A stretch of DNA of 36,118 nucleotides from NCBI GenBank assembly GCA_023384495.1, contig JAHDWG010000014.1:1-36118 (forward strand). Reading direction: 5' to 3'. The position numbers were made by a program, and so were the translations under genes. Positions 1-7,997 of the stretch are shown in pieces. This DNA is from Caldilineaceae bacterium (lineage in GTDB: Bacteria > Chloroflexota > Anaerolineae > Caldilineales > Caldilineaceae). The notes under the pieces are model-generated. The model ran no database searches. It was not told the DNA's origin and saw nothing but the letters and a program-made list of their open reading frames with translations. The stretch's first letter is position 1. Each line of letters opens with the position of its first letter.

Positions 1-805
1 CGGTGTGATACCACCAGCCGCCCCGCCGCGGGGTGTCGCCAATCGGCATGAGGCCGAACATCTGGTATTGGTGGATCGTCCCGCGTGACATCTGGATGTC
101 GTGGGTGCGCTGCGCCACATGGTTGGCCCAGTATTCCTCGCCTTGGGTGGCGATCCACTCGTCCAGCGCGGGGTACATGTTTTTGCCGCGGTAAAAGAAG
201 TGGGTGAGCCAGATATTGTGGTTGAGGCCAGGCGCCTGCCAGGTCAAATCTTTGAGGTTGGTGAGGTCACAGCCCAGCACACGGGCGATCTCATAGACAC
301 CATAGTGGCCGTGGCAGAGGCCACAGACCTTGATGCTCGTCTCGCGCGTCATGAGGGTGCAGCCCTCGTAGACCGGGTTGCCCGACTGGATCAGCCACGC
401 GTCGGGGCAGACCGCCTCCATCTCGCGGGCCACGTCGAGCATCAACTGCAAGTTATGGTGATTTCCCAGATTGAGGCCACCATAGTAATAGCCATACCTG
501 GCCGTCAACTCGCGGATGTCGCGCTGCATATAGTGGCTGTGGGCCGAAGCCGTGTTGATCACAAAGCCGGCGTCGGAGAGTGAATCGCGCCGATTGGTGG
601 TGCTCTCAAACTGAAGGTCGGCGCCCAGTTCGTTGGCGTAGCGCACGCCGAGCTTGTGGATCATGTCCAGCCGGTCGGCGTCGATGTCCATAAAGCTAAT
701 GAGGCTGCCCGCCAGCCCCGGCGTAAGGCAGATGTCCTTGACCAGCCCCAGCGAAAACTGCGCGCTGCCCGCGCCGATGACCGAAAGCTTGATGGGTGTA
801 GACAT
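1..805 (-). CDS. Glycoside hydrolase family 4 protein (alpha-glucuronidase/alpha-galactosidase-like), partial
   Basis: The left edge cuts off the C-terminus; 268 residues are visible. GH4 enzymes hydrolyse glycosides by an unusual NAD- and Mn-dependent redox/elimination mechanism in the cytoplasm. The sequence shows an N-terminal Rossmann fold with GAGSAQFS (residues 11-18) and acidic MDID (39-42), then SGNPVY (141-146), the metal/active-site motif CHGH (164-167), and a later GLNHN histidine. In GH4 the residue pattern after the Cys tracks substrate. As I recall, CHG-type motifs go with alpha-glucuronidases and CHS-type with alpha-galactosidases, so a uronic acid substrate is possible but not proven. 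The ATG at 805 is preceded by GGAGGA at a good distance. It lies at the end of the minus-strand transporter train but appears to have its own promoter (861-889). The family call is firm; the substrate is a guess. Confidence 0.9.
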   Translation of the reverse strand, partial: MSTPIKLSVIGAGSAQFSLGLVKDICLTPGLAGSLISFMDIDADRLDMIHKLGVRYANELGADLQFESTTNRRDSLSDAGFVINTASAHSHYMQRDIRELTARYGYYYGGLNLGNHHNLQLMLDVAREMEAVCPDAWLIQSGNPVYEGCTLMTRETSIKVCGLCHGHYGVYEIARVLGCDLTNLKDLTWQAPGLNHNIWLTHFFYRGKNMYPALDEWIATQGEEYWANHVAQRTHDIQMSRGTIHQYQMFGLMPIGDTPRRGGWWYHT

Positions 806-860
806 TCACTTCCTCCAAAGTGGGTGCAGTTAAATACGAATCAACATGGCTTCAACGCTC

Positions 861-889
861 AGTATACCCCGACCAGGCTGGAATGTCAC
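861..889 (-). promoter_or_regulatory. Sigma-70-type promoter of the GH4 gene
   Basis: Read on the minus strand, GTGACA (884-889) is followed after exactly 17 bases by TATACT (861-866). The GH4 start codon lies about 55 bases downstream. This is a 5/6 match at -35 and a strong -10. The spacer contains a short palindrome, CCAGGCTGG, which recurs upstream. Confidence 0.5.
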
Positions 890-919
890 ATCCAACACGA
901 TGGGCCACGCCAGCCTGGT
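872..919. repeat. Paired palindromes CCAG(G/C)CTGG at the GH4 promoter, possible operator
   Basis: ACCAGGCTGG (872-881) and CCAGCCTGGT (910-919) are perfect inverted copies of each other, and each is itself a near-perfect 9-base palindrome. One copy lies between the -35 and -10 boxes and the other just upstream, with centres 38 bases apart. This is the layout expected for a repressor with two operator sites. It could also fold as a 10-bp hairpin with a 28-base loop. No regulator gene is visible nearby. Confidence 0.35.
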
Positions 920-940
920 GAAGGCGCGCCCATCAACACA

Positions 941-970
941 AATGCCCTGAGCAGTCCGCTTCAGGGCATT
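941..970 (-). terminator. Hairpin after the 866-residue gene, weak terminator or attenuator
   Basis: AATGCCCTGA (941-950) and TCAGGGCATT (961-970) form a perfect 10-bp stem with a 10-base loop. On the minus strand the stem is followed by a mixed TTTGTGTT stretch, not a clean T run. It sits between the 866-residue gene and the GH4 promoter and would at least partly separate the two transcripts. Confidence 0.45.
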
Positions 971-1028
971 CACAGAGGCCACAAACACAATTCCATCTTC
1001 CTACATGCCGGCGCTCACCCCGCCTCGC

Positions 1029-3629
1029 TCACGGCGGCGTACGCAGCGAGAAATCCAATCGCAGCAATTGGTCGAGAAATTGTATCTCCATCGCGTCGGC
1101 ATTGAGGTCAACAGTGCAGAAGGGGCTTTCGTAGTGATGGAGGAAGCGCAGCGGCTGCTCCCGTTCGTTGACCAGCAACGGACCCTCCCAGCCAAAGTCA
1201 ATCGAGTCGCCGCGCAGGGTGGTGGCATGGATCGACAATGCCTCGAAGGTGACATCCAACCCCAGCATGCGCGCCTGAAAATCGTCGAAATCCCCGTCCA
1301 CCGCGCGCCGGCCAAGCTGCGCCACCCAGACATTCCGATCACCATACGAGCGTAATTCTTCCAGCGCCTGCGCGCCCTCCCCAATCGGTTGCAACCCATT
1401 TGCCGCCGTGAGGGCCAGATAGCCATCGCCCTTGCGGGCAAACGCCCAGCCGTCGCGCAGTTCGTATTCGTCAAACGCCCAGGCCGGGAAGTAAGCATGG
1501 GTAAAACCGAGGCGCTCTCCCCTGGGCAGCTTGTGGACTGCCACCAGCAGGTCCTTCCACTGGGCGACGCGCGGCAACACACCATTGCCGCGCTGCCAGT
1601 TGGGGCGCTGGGCGTTTGCCTCACTCACACAGGCAGGGTGATTGACGAAGACCACCGCGTCGGGGCCAAGGGTTACCTGCCAAATGTGTTCCTGCCCGCC
1701 CGGCTCGCCCGGTCGATAATTCTGCGCCGAGGCGAGCAGATAGTCTGCCGTACGATAGGTGACCTTGTGGATCTCCCAGTCGCCTGTGTGGCCGTCGCTC
1801 CACGCTTCGCAGCGGCCCGCGTGGCGCTCCCGGCTCCACAGCTCTTCGGGTTGCGCCGTAGCGATCTGCCCAATGATGGGTGGCAAATCGTAGCCTGCGG
1901 CGCAGGCCAGCGCCACCACCGCCGCAACATGCCCGTTGAAGGCGCCCATGCCCCAGAGCAAGCGAGCAATGCCGGCCATAGGCGAAAGACGCCCACCTAT
2001 GAGCGTCTCGGTATCGGCGCGCCCCTGCGTCGAGCCAAAGACACCCTTATGCGAGTTGAGCGCCACAGTGAAAAAGAGCTTATCCAGCATTACCGCGGCC
2101 AGCTCGGCCAACTCGCTGTTGGCTGTCAGCTCCGCCAGATGGCTCAGGGCCAGGGTGATATGAGCGAAGTCGGCGTGGGAATCCCACTGTTGGAAGCCGC
2201 CGGCGGCGCGTTTGCGGATCCAAGTCAACGCCCGCGCCTCCCCCTGCGCCTGATGCCATGCCCCATCCTGGCCGGCATTGGGGAAGACGTGATCAGGGAC
2301 GAGCTGGCCGGCCAGGGCCTGCGCCGTATGAAAGAGGATCTGATGGCTTTCGGTCTGGTAGCACATGACATCCAGGCCGGGTTCGTCGATCCAGTATTTG
2401 GCGTTACGAACACGCTCGATGATGGACTCGCGCAGCGGCAAGGGGAATGACGGGTCCTGCCCATAGCGATGAAGCATCCCCGCCAGACCCAAGAGATCGA
2501 CGATGCTGCCATCGCCCCGGCGCAGGATATTGGCGAGCGCCGCCTCGATGGCGGTGAGCTTGACCTGCTGCCATCGCCCCAATGCCATCTTGGCGATTTC
2601 GGAATAGAGCCCCGCGTCACGGCGGGCGGCCAGGTCGAGCGCCTCGTTGCGCCGTTGTTCGGCGTCGCCATAGGGTTCGGCGGCGTATTTGTCGGTGGCA
2701 AGCTGGACGTTGATGCGCCGTTGCAGCTTCAACCCATGTTCATAGAACTCGGCGGGGGTGGGCATAAGCACCACCTGGTATGCACCGGCGGGAAACTGGT
2801 AGGCCCGGCCCAGGCTCAGCTCGAAGCCAGGGCCAACCTGCGCATTCGCATCAGCGTAAATTCGGCCGCTAGGCGTTTGCAGCCGCACGGTGATCTCGCC
2901 GGCCACCCGCGCCGCGTCGGGCCATTTGAGCCTGATCTCCTGATCCCGATGGTAGATGCGTTGGGTCAGGAAGGCAGGCGCAAACAATTTCTCCAGACTC
3001 TGGCGGCGCGCAAAGAGGGGCATGGCGGTCGGCAACAACACCTGCGCTGTCGGAGCATCGACGCCCGCAATCTGGAATGCCATGACGAAAGGGCAGGTGC
3101 GCACCGCCACTTGCTCGATGCGGATGAGCACTCGATTGCGACCGGCGCTCAATGGCGCCAGCAAGGTCTGGCTGGCCGGCAATTGCCCGTGGAACCCGGC
3201 CTGGTGGTGGCTCAGCGCATCGTTGATCCAGACCGACGCCGGGCCGTTGGCGGTCAAGCTACACGTGACGGTGACATCGTTGCTGATCTCCACCTCGGCG
3301 TAGGCCCAGGCGCACAGATAGTGACAGGTGGGATGGTAGTCGCTCAGGTTGACCAGGTGATCCGCCGCGCAGTGGGTGGCGCGCCACGTGAGCGTCTGGT
3401 GGCCATCGGCGGCGGTCACTGTCAACTGGCTTTGCTCGGCGGGCGGGTTGGCAAAGGCCGCGGTGGGCCGGCAACGCTCGACGACCTGCCCCCTAAAGTC
3501 ATCGCCCGCGAAGGCCGTCAGATCATCGATGGGCCGGGCATAGGGCCCAGCGATGAGCCAGTCGTGGATGTAGCCATCGATCAGGGGATAGCTAAGCTGG
3601 TTACGTGTAGTTGCTATCGGTTGGGTCAT
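1029..3629 (-). CDS. Large cytoplasmic protein of unknown function, possibly an alpha/alpha-toroid carbohydrate-active enzyme
   Basis: I do not recognise the family of this 866-residue protein. It has no signal peptide or membrane segment. The first 180 or so residues look like beta-sandwich sequence (WLIAGPY near residue 24; a VWIND-type segment typical of galactose-binding-like domains). Residues about 330-600 are mainly helical with repeated Leu/Ala-rich pairs, as in (alpha/alpha)6 toroid lyases and hydrolases, and include a conserved-looking RADTET...GGRLSP stretch. The last 250 residues return to beta-rich sequence. That order (beta, toroid, beta) resembles heparinase/alginate-lyase-like proteins, but I cannot identify catalytic residues. 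It starts 9 bases after the dioxygenase stop and is probably translationally coupled to it, since no Shine-Dalgarno is seen. The context between a transporter and GH4 suggests glycan breakdown. Coding is certain; the function is not. Confidence 0.8.
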   Translation of the reverse strand: MTQPIATTRNQLSYPLIDGYIHDWLIAGPYARPIDDLTAFAGDDFRGQVVERCRPTAAFANPPAEQSQLTVTAADGHQTLTWRATHCAADHLVNLSDYHPTCHYLCAWAYAEVEISNDVTVTCSLTANGPASVWINDALSHHQAGFHGQLPASQTLLAPLSAGRNRVLIRIEQVAVRTCPFVMAFQIAGVDAPTAQVLLPTAMPLFARRQSLEKLFAPAFLTQRIYHRDQEIRLKWPDAARVAGEITVRLQTPSGRIYADANAQVGPGFELSLGRAYQFPAGAYQVVLMPTPAEFYEHGLKLQRRINVQLATDKYAAEPYGDAEQRRNEALDLAARRDAGLYSEIAKMALGRWQQVKLTAIEAALANILRRGDGSIVDLLGLAGMLHRYGQDPSFPLPLRESIIERVRNAKYWIDEPGLDVMCYQTESHQILFHTAQALAGQLVPDHVFPNAGQDGAWHQAQGEARALTWIRKRAAGGFQQWDSHADFAHITLALSHLAELTANSELAELAAVMLDKLFFTVALNSHKGVFGSTQGRADTETLIGGRLSPMAGIARLLWGMGAFNGHVAAVVALACAAGYDLPPIIGQIATAQPEELWSRERHAGRCEAWSDGHTGDWEIHKVTYRTADYLLASAQNYRPGEPGGQEHIWQVTLGPDAVVFVNHPACVSEANAQRPNWQRGNGVLPRVAQWKDLLVAVHKLPRGERLGFTHAYFPAWAFDEYELRDGWAFARKGDGYLALTAANGLQPIGEGAQALEELRSYGDRNVWVAQLGRRAVDGDFDDFQARMLGLDVTFEALSIHATTLRGDSIDFGWEGPLLVNEREQPLRFLHHYESPFCTVDLNADAMEIQFLDQLLRLDFSLRTPP

Positions 3630-3638
3630 GGTATTGGT

Positions 3639-4493
3639 TCAGAACTTCTTGGCCGCGGCGAGTTCGGCGTGTTCAGGCAGATAGGGCACATCGCTGCGAT
3701 CCCATGAGGCGCGGCCATGCACGGCGTGGATGCCCATGAGTTGGCGGCGTAGGGGCGTATTGGCCCAGTTGACAATGGTATCGGGGGGCGTCTGGCTTTC
3801 CCATTTCTTTACCCAGAAGGGCATATAGCCGTAGATGAGCAACCTGCGGTCGCAGGTGCTCGTGTTGGCCGTGCCTGTGTGCCAGAGCGTAACATCCCAC
3901 ACAAGCACGCTGCCGGCGGGGCCCACCATCTTTTTCATGCCCGGCATCTGTTCGAGCGTTGCGCCGGTGTAGCGATCTTTGGGTGGGTCTTCGTCCCACT
4001 GGTGGCTGCCCGGCACGACGGTGAAGCAGCCCATAGCTTCGGTCTGATCATCCAGAAAATAGAAGGCCTTGACCTTGAGCGCATACTTGGGGTGGCGATA
4101 GGGGGGCCAGTCGCGGTGCCAGCCAGTGTGGGCGGCGGTTCCACCGTGGTGGCAATGGGCGACAATCTCCATGGATTGGACATTGGGGCCGACCACTTGT
4201 TCCAGCAGGGGCATTATCACCGGGTTTTCGGCCACGTCGAGGAAAAGGTGATCGTATTCATAGACGCCGCTCATGGTATGGGCGTCGGGACCATTGCCAT
4301 AGCCCCCTTTATAGACGCCGCTCTGCACCATAGCGCGCCAGGCCGGCTCGGTGGCGCGTTGCGCGTGCTCGAAGGCGGCCCGGACGCGGGACATACCATA
4401 CGGCGCCAAGGCGTTTTCAATCAACACAAACCCATCTTCGCGGAATTGGCGCATTTGCTCATCAGTGATGGTTGTTTGGGGCATTGCAATCAT
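3639..4493 (-). CDS. Phytanoyl-CoA dioxygenase (PhyH)-family Fe(II)/2-oxoglutarate oxygenase
   Basis: PhyH-family enzymes hydroxylate or oxidatively cleave small molecules using Fe(II), O2 and 2-oxoglutarate. The facial triad is visible: H126-R-D128 in the GWHRDWPP segment and distal H205 in LWHTGTAN, with R216/R217 about 11 residues later as the 2-oxoglutarate ligand. PGSH (161-164) is also typical. The length of 284 residues fits the family. I chose the ATG at 4493 because AAGGA lies upstream; an in-frame TTG at 4526 would add 11 residues but has no ribosome site, and an ATG at 4484 is also possible. The gene lies between the OppD-type ATPase and the 866-residue protein in the same direction. 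Its substrate is probably the compound that the transporter brings in, but this is inference from position. Confidence 0.88.
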   Translation of the reverse strand: MIAMPQTTITDEQMRQFREDGFVLIENALAPYGMSRVRAAFEHAQRATEPAWRAMVQSGVYKGGYGNGPDAHTMSGVYEYDHLFLDVAENPVIMPLLEQVVGPNVQSMEIVAHCHHGGTAAHTGWHRDWPPYRHPKYALKVKAFYFLDDQTEAMGCFTVVPGSHQWDEDPPKDRYTGATLEQMPGMKKMVGPAGSVLVWDVTLWHTGTANTSTCDRRLLIYGYMPFWVKKWESQTPPDTIVNWANTPLRRQLMGIHAVHGRASWDRSDVPYLPEHAELAAAKKF

Positions 4494-4585
4494 GAGTGAA
4501 TCTGATTCCTTATGGATGGGGCTCAAAGCAGGCAGGAAGAGGCCTCACAGCGACGACGCCCGGCGGGCGAACCCTCGCGCAGCAA

Positions 4586-5650
4586 TTACGCAGCCGCCGG
4601 CGTGGCCACGGCAGGTTCGTACAACACACAGCGCACCTTGTGCCCTGGCTCAGTCTCCAAGAAAGGGGGTGGGCGCTGGTCACAGACACCCCGGATCACG
4701 TGGCGGCAGCGCGGGTGAAATGGGCAGCCCTGGGGAATCGAGTAGGGATCGGGCACCGAGCCGCGAATGGCGGTCAGGCGGGCGCTGGCGCCCTGCGTTG
4801 ACTTGCGCCCCAAGCGTGGGATCGAACGGAGCAGCGATTGGGTGTATGGGTGCTTGGGGTTGTAAAAAATGGTGTCCACATCGGCCATCTCCACCACTTC
4901 GCCCAGATACATAACGATCACATAGTCCACCATCTGTGCAATCACCCCCAAATCGTGGGTGATAAAGATGATCGCCATACCCAGCTCGTTTTGCAGGTTG
5001 CGCATGAGGGTGAGGATTTGCGCCTGGGTGGTGACATCGAGCGCGGTGGTCGGTTCATCGGCAATCAGCAGCGACGGACGGCACGAGAGCGCCATCGCGA
5101 TCATGGCGCGCTGGCGCATGCCACCGCTCAGTTGGTGTGGGTAACGGTCGACGGTGCGTTCCGGGTGCGGCATGTTGACCAGGGCCAGCATCTCGATGGC
5201 CTGTTGGCGCGCCTGCTCGTTGGACACCTGCTGGTGCAGCCGGATCGCCTCGGTAATCTGGTTGCCAATGGTATGCACCGGGCTGAGCGACGTCATCGGC
5301 TCCTGAAAGACCATCGAAATCTCAGCGCCACGGATGCGCCGGATCTCGGGGCCCATGGGGTCCAGCTTGGCCAGGTCGACCAGGTTGCCGGCGTCTGCGC
5401 CATTGGTGCGACCGCTCAGTTGGCGATGAAATTGGATTTCACCTTCGACGATCTTGCCGGGCGATGGCTCAATGCGGAGGATCGAGCGCGCCAACACCGA
5501 TTTGCCACAACCGCTTTCACCCACCAGGCCCACCGTCTGCCCGCGCTTGACTGTGAAATCCACCCCATTGACGGCGCGGACGGTTCCCTGCACCAGGGGG
5601 AAATAGGTTTTGAGATTGCGGACATCCAAAAGTAAAGATTGATTCGTCAT
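4586..5650 (-). CDS. ABC transporter ATP-binding protein, OppD/DppD type
   Basis: This is one of the two ATPases of a family-5 (peptide/nickel/oligosaccharide) importer; it powers uptake at the inner face of the membrane. It shows Walker A GESGCGKS near residue 43, Q-loop FQEPMTSL, signature LSGGMRQR, Walker B LLIADEPTTALD and H-loop THD. The C-terminal oligo_HPY region carries the cysteine set CPFHPRC...C...C seen in OppD/DppD proteins, where it can hold an iron-sulfur cluster. At 354 residues the length is usual. It follows the two permease genes, separated from the nearer one by only 42 bases that contain a 14-base tandem duplication. The partner ATPase lies at the other end of the transporter block (11868-12872). 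Confidence 0.95.
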   Translation of the reverse strand: MTNQSLLLDVRNLKTYFPLVQGTVRAVNGVDFTVKRGQTVGLVGESGCGKSVLARSILRIEPSPGKIVEGEIQFHRQLSGRTNGADAGNLVDLAKLDPMGPEIRRIRGAEISMVFQEPMTSLSPVHTIGNQITEAIRLHQQVSNEQARQQAIEMLALVNMPHPERTVDRYPHQLSGGMRQRAMIAMALSCRPSLLIADEPTTALDVTTQAQILTLMRNLQNELGMAIIFITHDLGVIAQMVDYVIVMYLGEVVEMADVDTIFYNPKHPYTQSLLRSIPRLGRKSTQGASARLTAIRGSVPDPYSIPQGCPFHPRCRHVIRGVCDQRPPPFLETEPGHKVRCVLYEPAVATPAAA

Positions 5651-5664
5651 ATTTGATAGCGTCC

Positions 5665-5692
5665 CGAATGCGTTTGGCCGAATGCGTTTGGG
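5665..5692. repeat. 14-bp tandem duplication between permease and ATPase genes
   Basis: CGAATGCGTTTGG occurs at 5665-5677 and again at 5679-5691, a 14-base period. It fills most of the 42-base gap between the permease stop and the OppD-type ATPase start. It looks like a simple local duplication; no function is evident. Confidence 0.7.
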
Positions 5693-6880
5693 TTAGCGGG
5701 CGTAGGGGTCGGCGGCGTCGCGGATACCGTCACCGAGAAAGTTAAAGGCCAAAACCGATACGATGACGGCAATGGCGGGCGTCAGCACCCACGGCGCAAA
5801 GGCCATAGAGCGGACGTTTTGCGCCTCTTGCAGCAACACCCCCCAACTGATGGCCGGCGCGCGCAACCCCAACCCGATAAAGCTGAGGCCCGTCTCGGCG
5901 AGGATAATCGCCGGAATCGCCAGCGTCAGCGATGCGATGATGTGGCTCAGAAACGACGGCAACATATGGCGGAAGATGACCCGCATCTGGCTTGAGCCGG
6001 CCAGCCGCGCCGCCATGACAAAGTCTTCTTCGCGCAGGCTGAGAAAGCGCCCGCGCACCACGCGGGCCAACCCGGTCCACCCGATCACCGAGAGCACCAG
6101 GGTGATGCCAAAGTAGAGCCGCGTGATCGGCCAGTCGGCCGGCAGTGCGGCGCCCAACCCCATAATGAGTGGAATTTCGGGCACCGAGCGGATAAATTCG
6201 ATCAGCCGCTGGATCAGGTTATCGATGGTGCCGCCATAGTAACCGGAAAGGCCACCGAGCACAATGCCAAGCACCAGGCTGACCACCACACTGACCAGGC
6301 CGATGGTAAGCGAGATACGCGCGCCAAAGCTGATGCGCGAGAAGACATCGCGGCCGAGCCGGTCGGCGCCCAACAGAAAGACGCCACGTTCCACTTCCCC
6401 GGCGTCGATGCCGAAAAGTCGCATGTTCATGGGGATGCGATTCCAGAGTTTGTAGTCGCTGCCTTGCACAAAAAAGCGAATGGGGTGGATTTGTGACGTA
6501 TCTTCGGTGTAGATGCGGCGCAACGTCTCTGGGTCGCGCGTCAGTTCGACGCCGTAGATAAAGGGCCAACGCAAATTGCCTTCGCTATCAATCACGCGCA
6601 CACGGCTCGGCGGCGCCAACTGGTATTGAACAAACGAATACTCCGGGTCGTAGGGGGCCACAAACTCGCAAAAGGCCGCCACCCAATAGAGCACAAAAAT
6701 GATCACCGCACTAATGACCGCCATGCGATGTTTGAGAAAACGCCACCACATCAGTTGCCAATACGAGGCAACGTAGATCTTCTCTTCCTTCTCGACAAGC
6801 GCATCAACCAGCGTCTCATCTGCCGCAACCGTTTCTTCTTGGTCAGTACGTTCAAACCAGGTTTTTTCCGCCGATTGCAT
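5693..6880 (-). CDS. ABC transporter permease, OppC/DppC type
   Basis: This is the second membrane subunit of the importer. At 395 residues it is longer than the usual 300 or so. The first 40 residues are acidic and cytoplasmic, followed by a first membrane helix near residues 50-75, a periplasmic segment of about 100 residues containing RDPETLRRIYTEDTS, and then the usual five-helix core. The ATPase-contact (EAA) loop is visible as AARLAGSSQMRVIFRHMLPS. The TGLSFIGLGLRAP segment is typical of OppC/DppC. The ATG at 6880 has GAGGGAG upstream. It lies 45 bases after the first permease gene. The substrate cannot be read from the sequence. Confidence 0.94.
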   Translation of the reverse strand: MQSAEKTWFERTDQEETVAADETLVDALVEKEEKIYVASYWQLMWWRFLKHRMAVISAVIIFVLYWVAAFCEFVAPYDPEYSFVQYQLAPPSRVRVIDSEGNLRWPFIYGVELTRDPETLRRIYTEDTSQIHPIRFFVQGSDYKLWNRIPMNMRLFGIDAGEVERGVFLLGADRLGRDVFSRISFGARISLTIGLVSVVVSLVLGIVLGGLSGYYGGTIDNLIQRLIEFIRSVPEIPLIMGLGAALPADWPITRLYFGITLVLSVIGWTGLARVVRGRFLSLREEDFVMAARLAGSSQMRVIFRHMLPSFLSHIIASLTLAIPAIILAETGLSFIGLGLRAPAISWGVLLQEAQNVRSMAFAPWVLTPAIAVIVSVLAFNFLGDGIRDAADPYAR

Positions 6881-6925
6881 CGTTCCAGACTCCCTCTATC
6901 CATGCGCAGATTGCGCAGTTTTTCT

Positions 6926-7912
6926 TTAGTTCAACCGGATCCGCGGGTCGACAATCGCCAGCAAAATATCTGAAATCAACGTACCGATCACGGTCATCAC
7001 GCTCAACAACAGGATAAAACTGCCGGCCAGATACATATCCTGCGAAGTCAGCGCGCGCAGAAGCAGCGGCCCAGTGGTCTGCAAGTTCAGCACCAGCGAC
7101 ACCAGCGTAACGCCAGAGATGAGCGAGGCCAGCGACCAGCCGACGGTGCTGAAAAAGGGGTTGAGCGCCACACGCACCGGGTATTTCCAAATCAACCGGC
7201 GCTCGGTTAGACCCTTGGCGCGCGCCGTTTCCACATAGGGTTTGTTCAGTTCATCGAGCAGGTTGGCGCGCGTGATGCGAATGTTGCCGGCTGTGCTGCC
7301 CACGGCAACGATCACCAATGGAATCCAAAGACGTTGCAGCATGTCGAAAAACTTGGCCCAGCTCCACGGCGCCATAATATACTGTTCGGAAAAGAGACCG
7401 CCAACACTCATGCCAAGCGCCGATTGGGCCCAGAACATCACAATGAGCGCCAACAAAAAACCGGGGGTGCCCAAGCCCACAAAGCTAAAGAGGCTGAGCG
7501 CATAGTCGAGCCATGAATATTGATGCGTTGCCGAATAGACACCAATCGGAATGGCGACAAACCAACTGACCAAAAGCGCCGCGGCAGAAATCAGCACCGT
7601 CAGCCAGAGCCGCTCCCAGATCAAATCCTTCACCGGCTTTCTCCACTCCATCGACTGGCCCCAATCATTGCGCAGCACAATGCCCGTGATCCACTTGGTG
7701 TATTGGACATAGACCGGCTGGCCAAGGCCATAACGTTCGCGTAGATTGGCCAATTCGATTTCGTCAATCGATTCACCCTGTGCGCGCAGTTGTGCGGCAT
7801 AGGAGGTCAAGAAGTCTCCCGGCGGTAGTTGGATAATCATAAAGGAGAGAATCGAGATCGCCACCAAGGTGGGAATCATCAGCAAGATGCGACGCACAAT
7901 ATACAACAACAT
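6926..7912 (-). CDS. ABC transporter permease, OppB/DppB type
   Basis: This is the first membrane subunit of the importer, 328 residues with six predicted helices. It opens with the standard OppB-type N-terminus (RRILLMIPTLVAISILSFMI) and has QLPPGD shortly after. The EAA loop is TARAKGLTERRLIWKYPVRVAL. I chose the ATG at 7912, which has GGAGGA nine bases upstream; an in-frame TTG at 7918 is the alternative. It is separated from the solute-binding-protein gene by 85 bases containing a perfect 15-bp hairpin. Confidence 0.94.
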   Translation of the reverse strand: MLLYIVRRILLMIPTLVAISILSFMIIQLPPGDFLTSYAAQLRAQGESIDEIELANLRERYGLGQPVYVQYTKWITGIVLRNDWGQSMEWRKPVKDLIWERLWLTVLISAAALLVSWFVAIPIGVYSATHQYSWLDYALSLFSFVGLGTPGFLLALIVMFWAQSALGMSVGGLFSEQYIMAPWSWAKFFDMLQRLWIPLVIVAVGSTAGNIRITRANLLDELNKPYVETARAKGLTERRLIWKYPVRVALNPFFSTVGWSLASLISGVTLVSLVLNLQTTGPLLLRALTSQDMYLAGSFILLLSVMTVIGTLISDILLAIVDPRIRLN

Positions 7913-7943
7913 CGACAACCCTCCTCCATCGATACAACTTGAT

Positions 7944-7988
7944 TTTTGGAGTCCATGCGCAGCGCCTGTCCGTGCATGGACTCCAAAA
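7944..7988 (-). repeat. 15-bp perfect intergenic hairpin between solute-binding protein and permease
   Basis: TTTTGGAGTCCATGC (7944-7958) pairs perfectly with 7974-7988, leaving a 15-base loop. There is no T run after the stem on the minus strand, so it is not a classical terminator. Its position just after the binding-protein gene is where many importers carry a structure that stabilises the upstream mRNA or causes partial termination, so that the binding protein outnumbers the permeases. Confidence 0.7.
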
Positions 7989-7997
7989 CCCTACATG

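Noticed and set aside
2469-3707. A 412-codon plus-strand frame opposite the 866-residue gene
   Set aside because: The minus frame is longer, fits the operon and has a sensible amino-acid composition; the plus frame also runs across the start of that gene into the dioxygenase gene.
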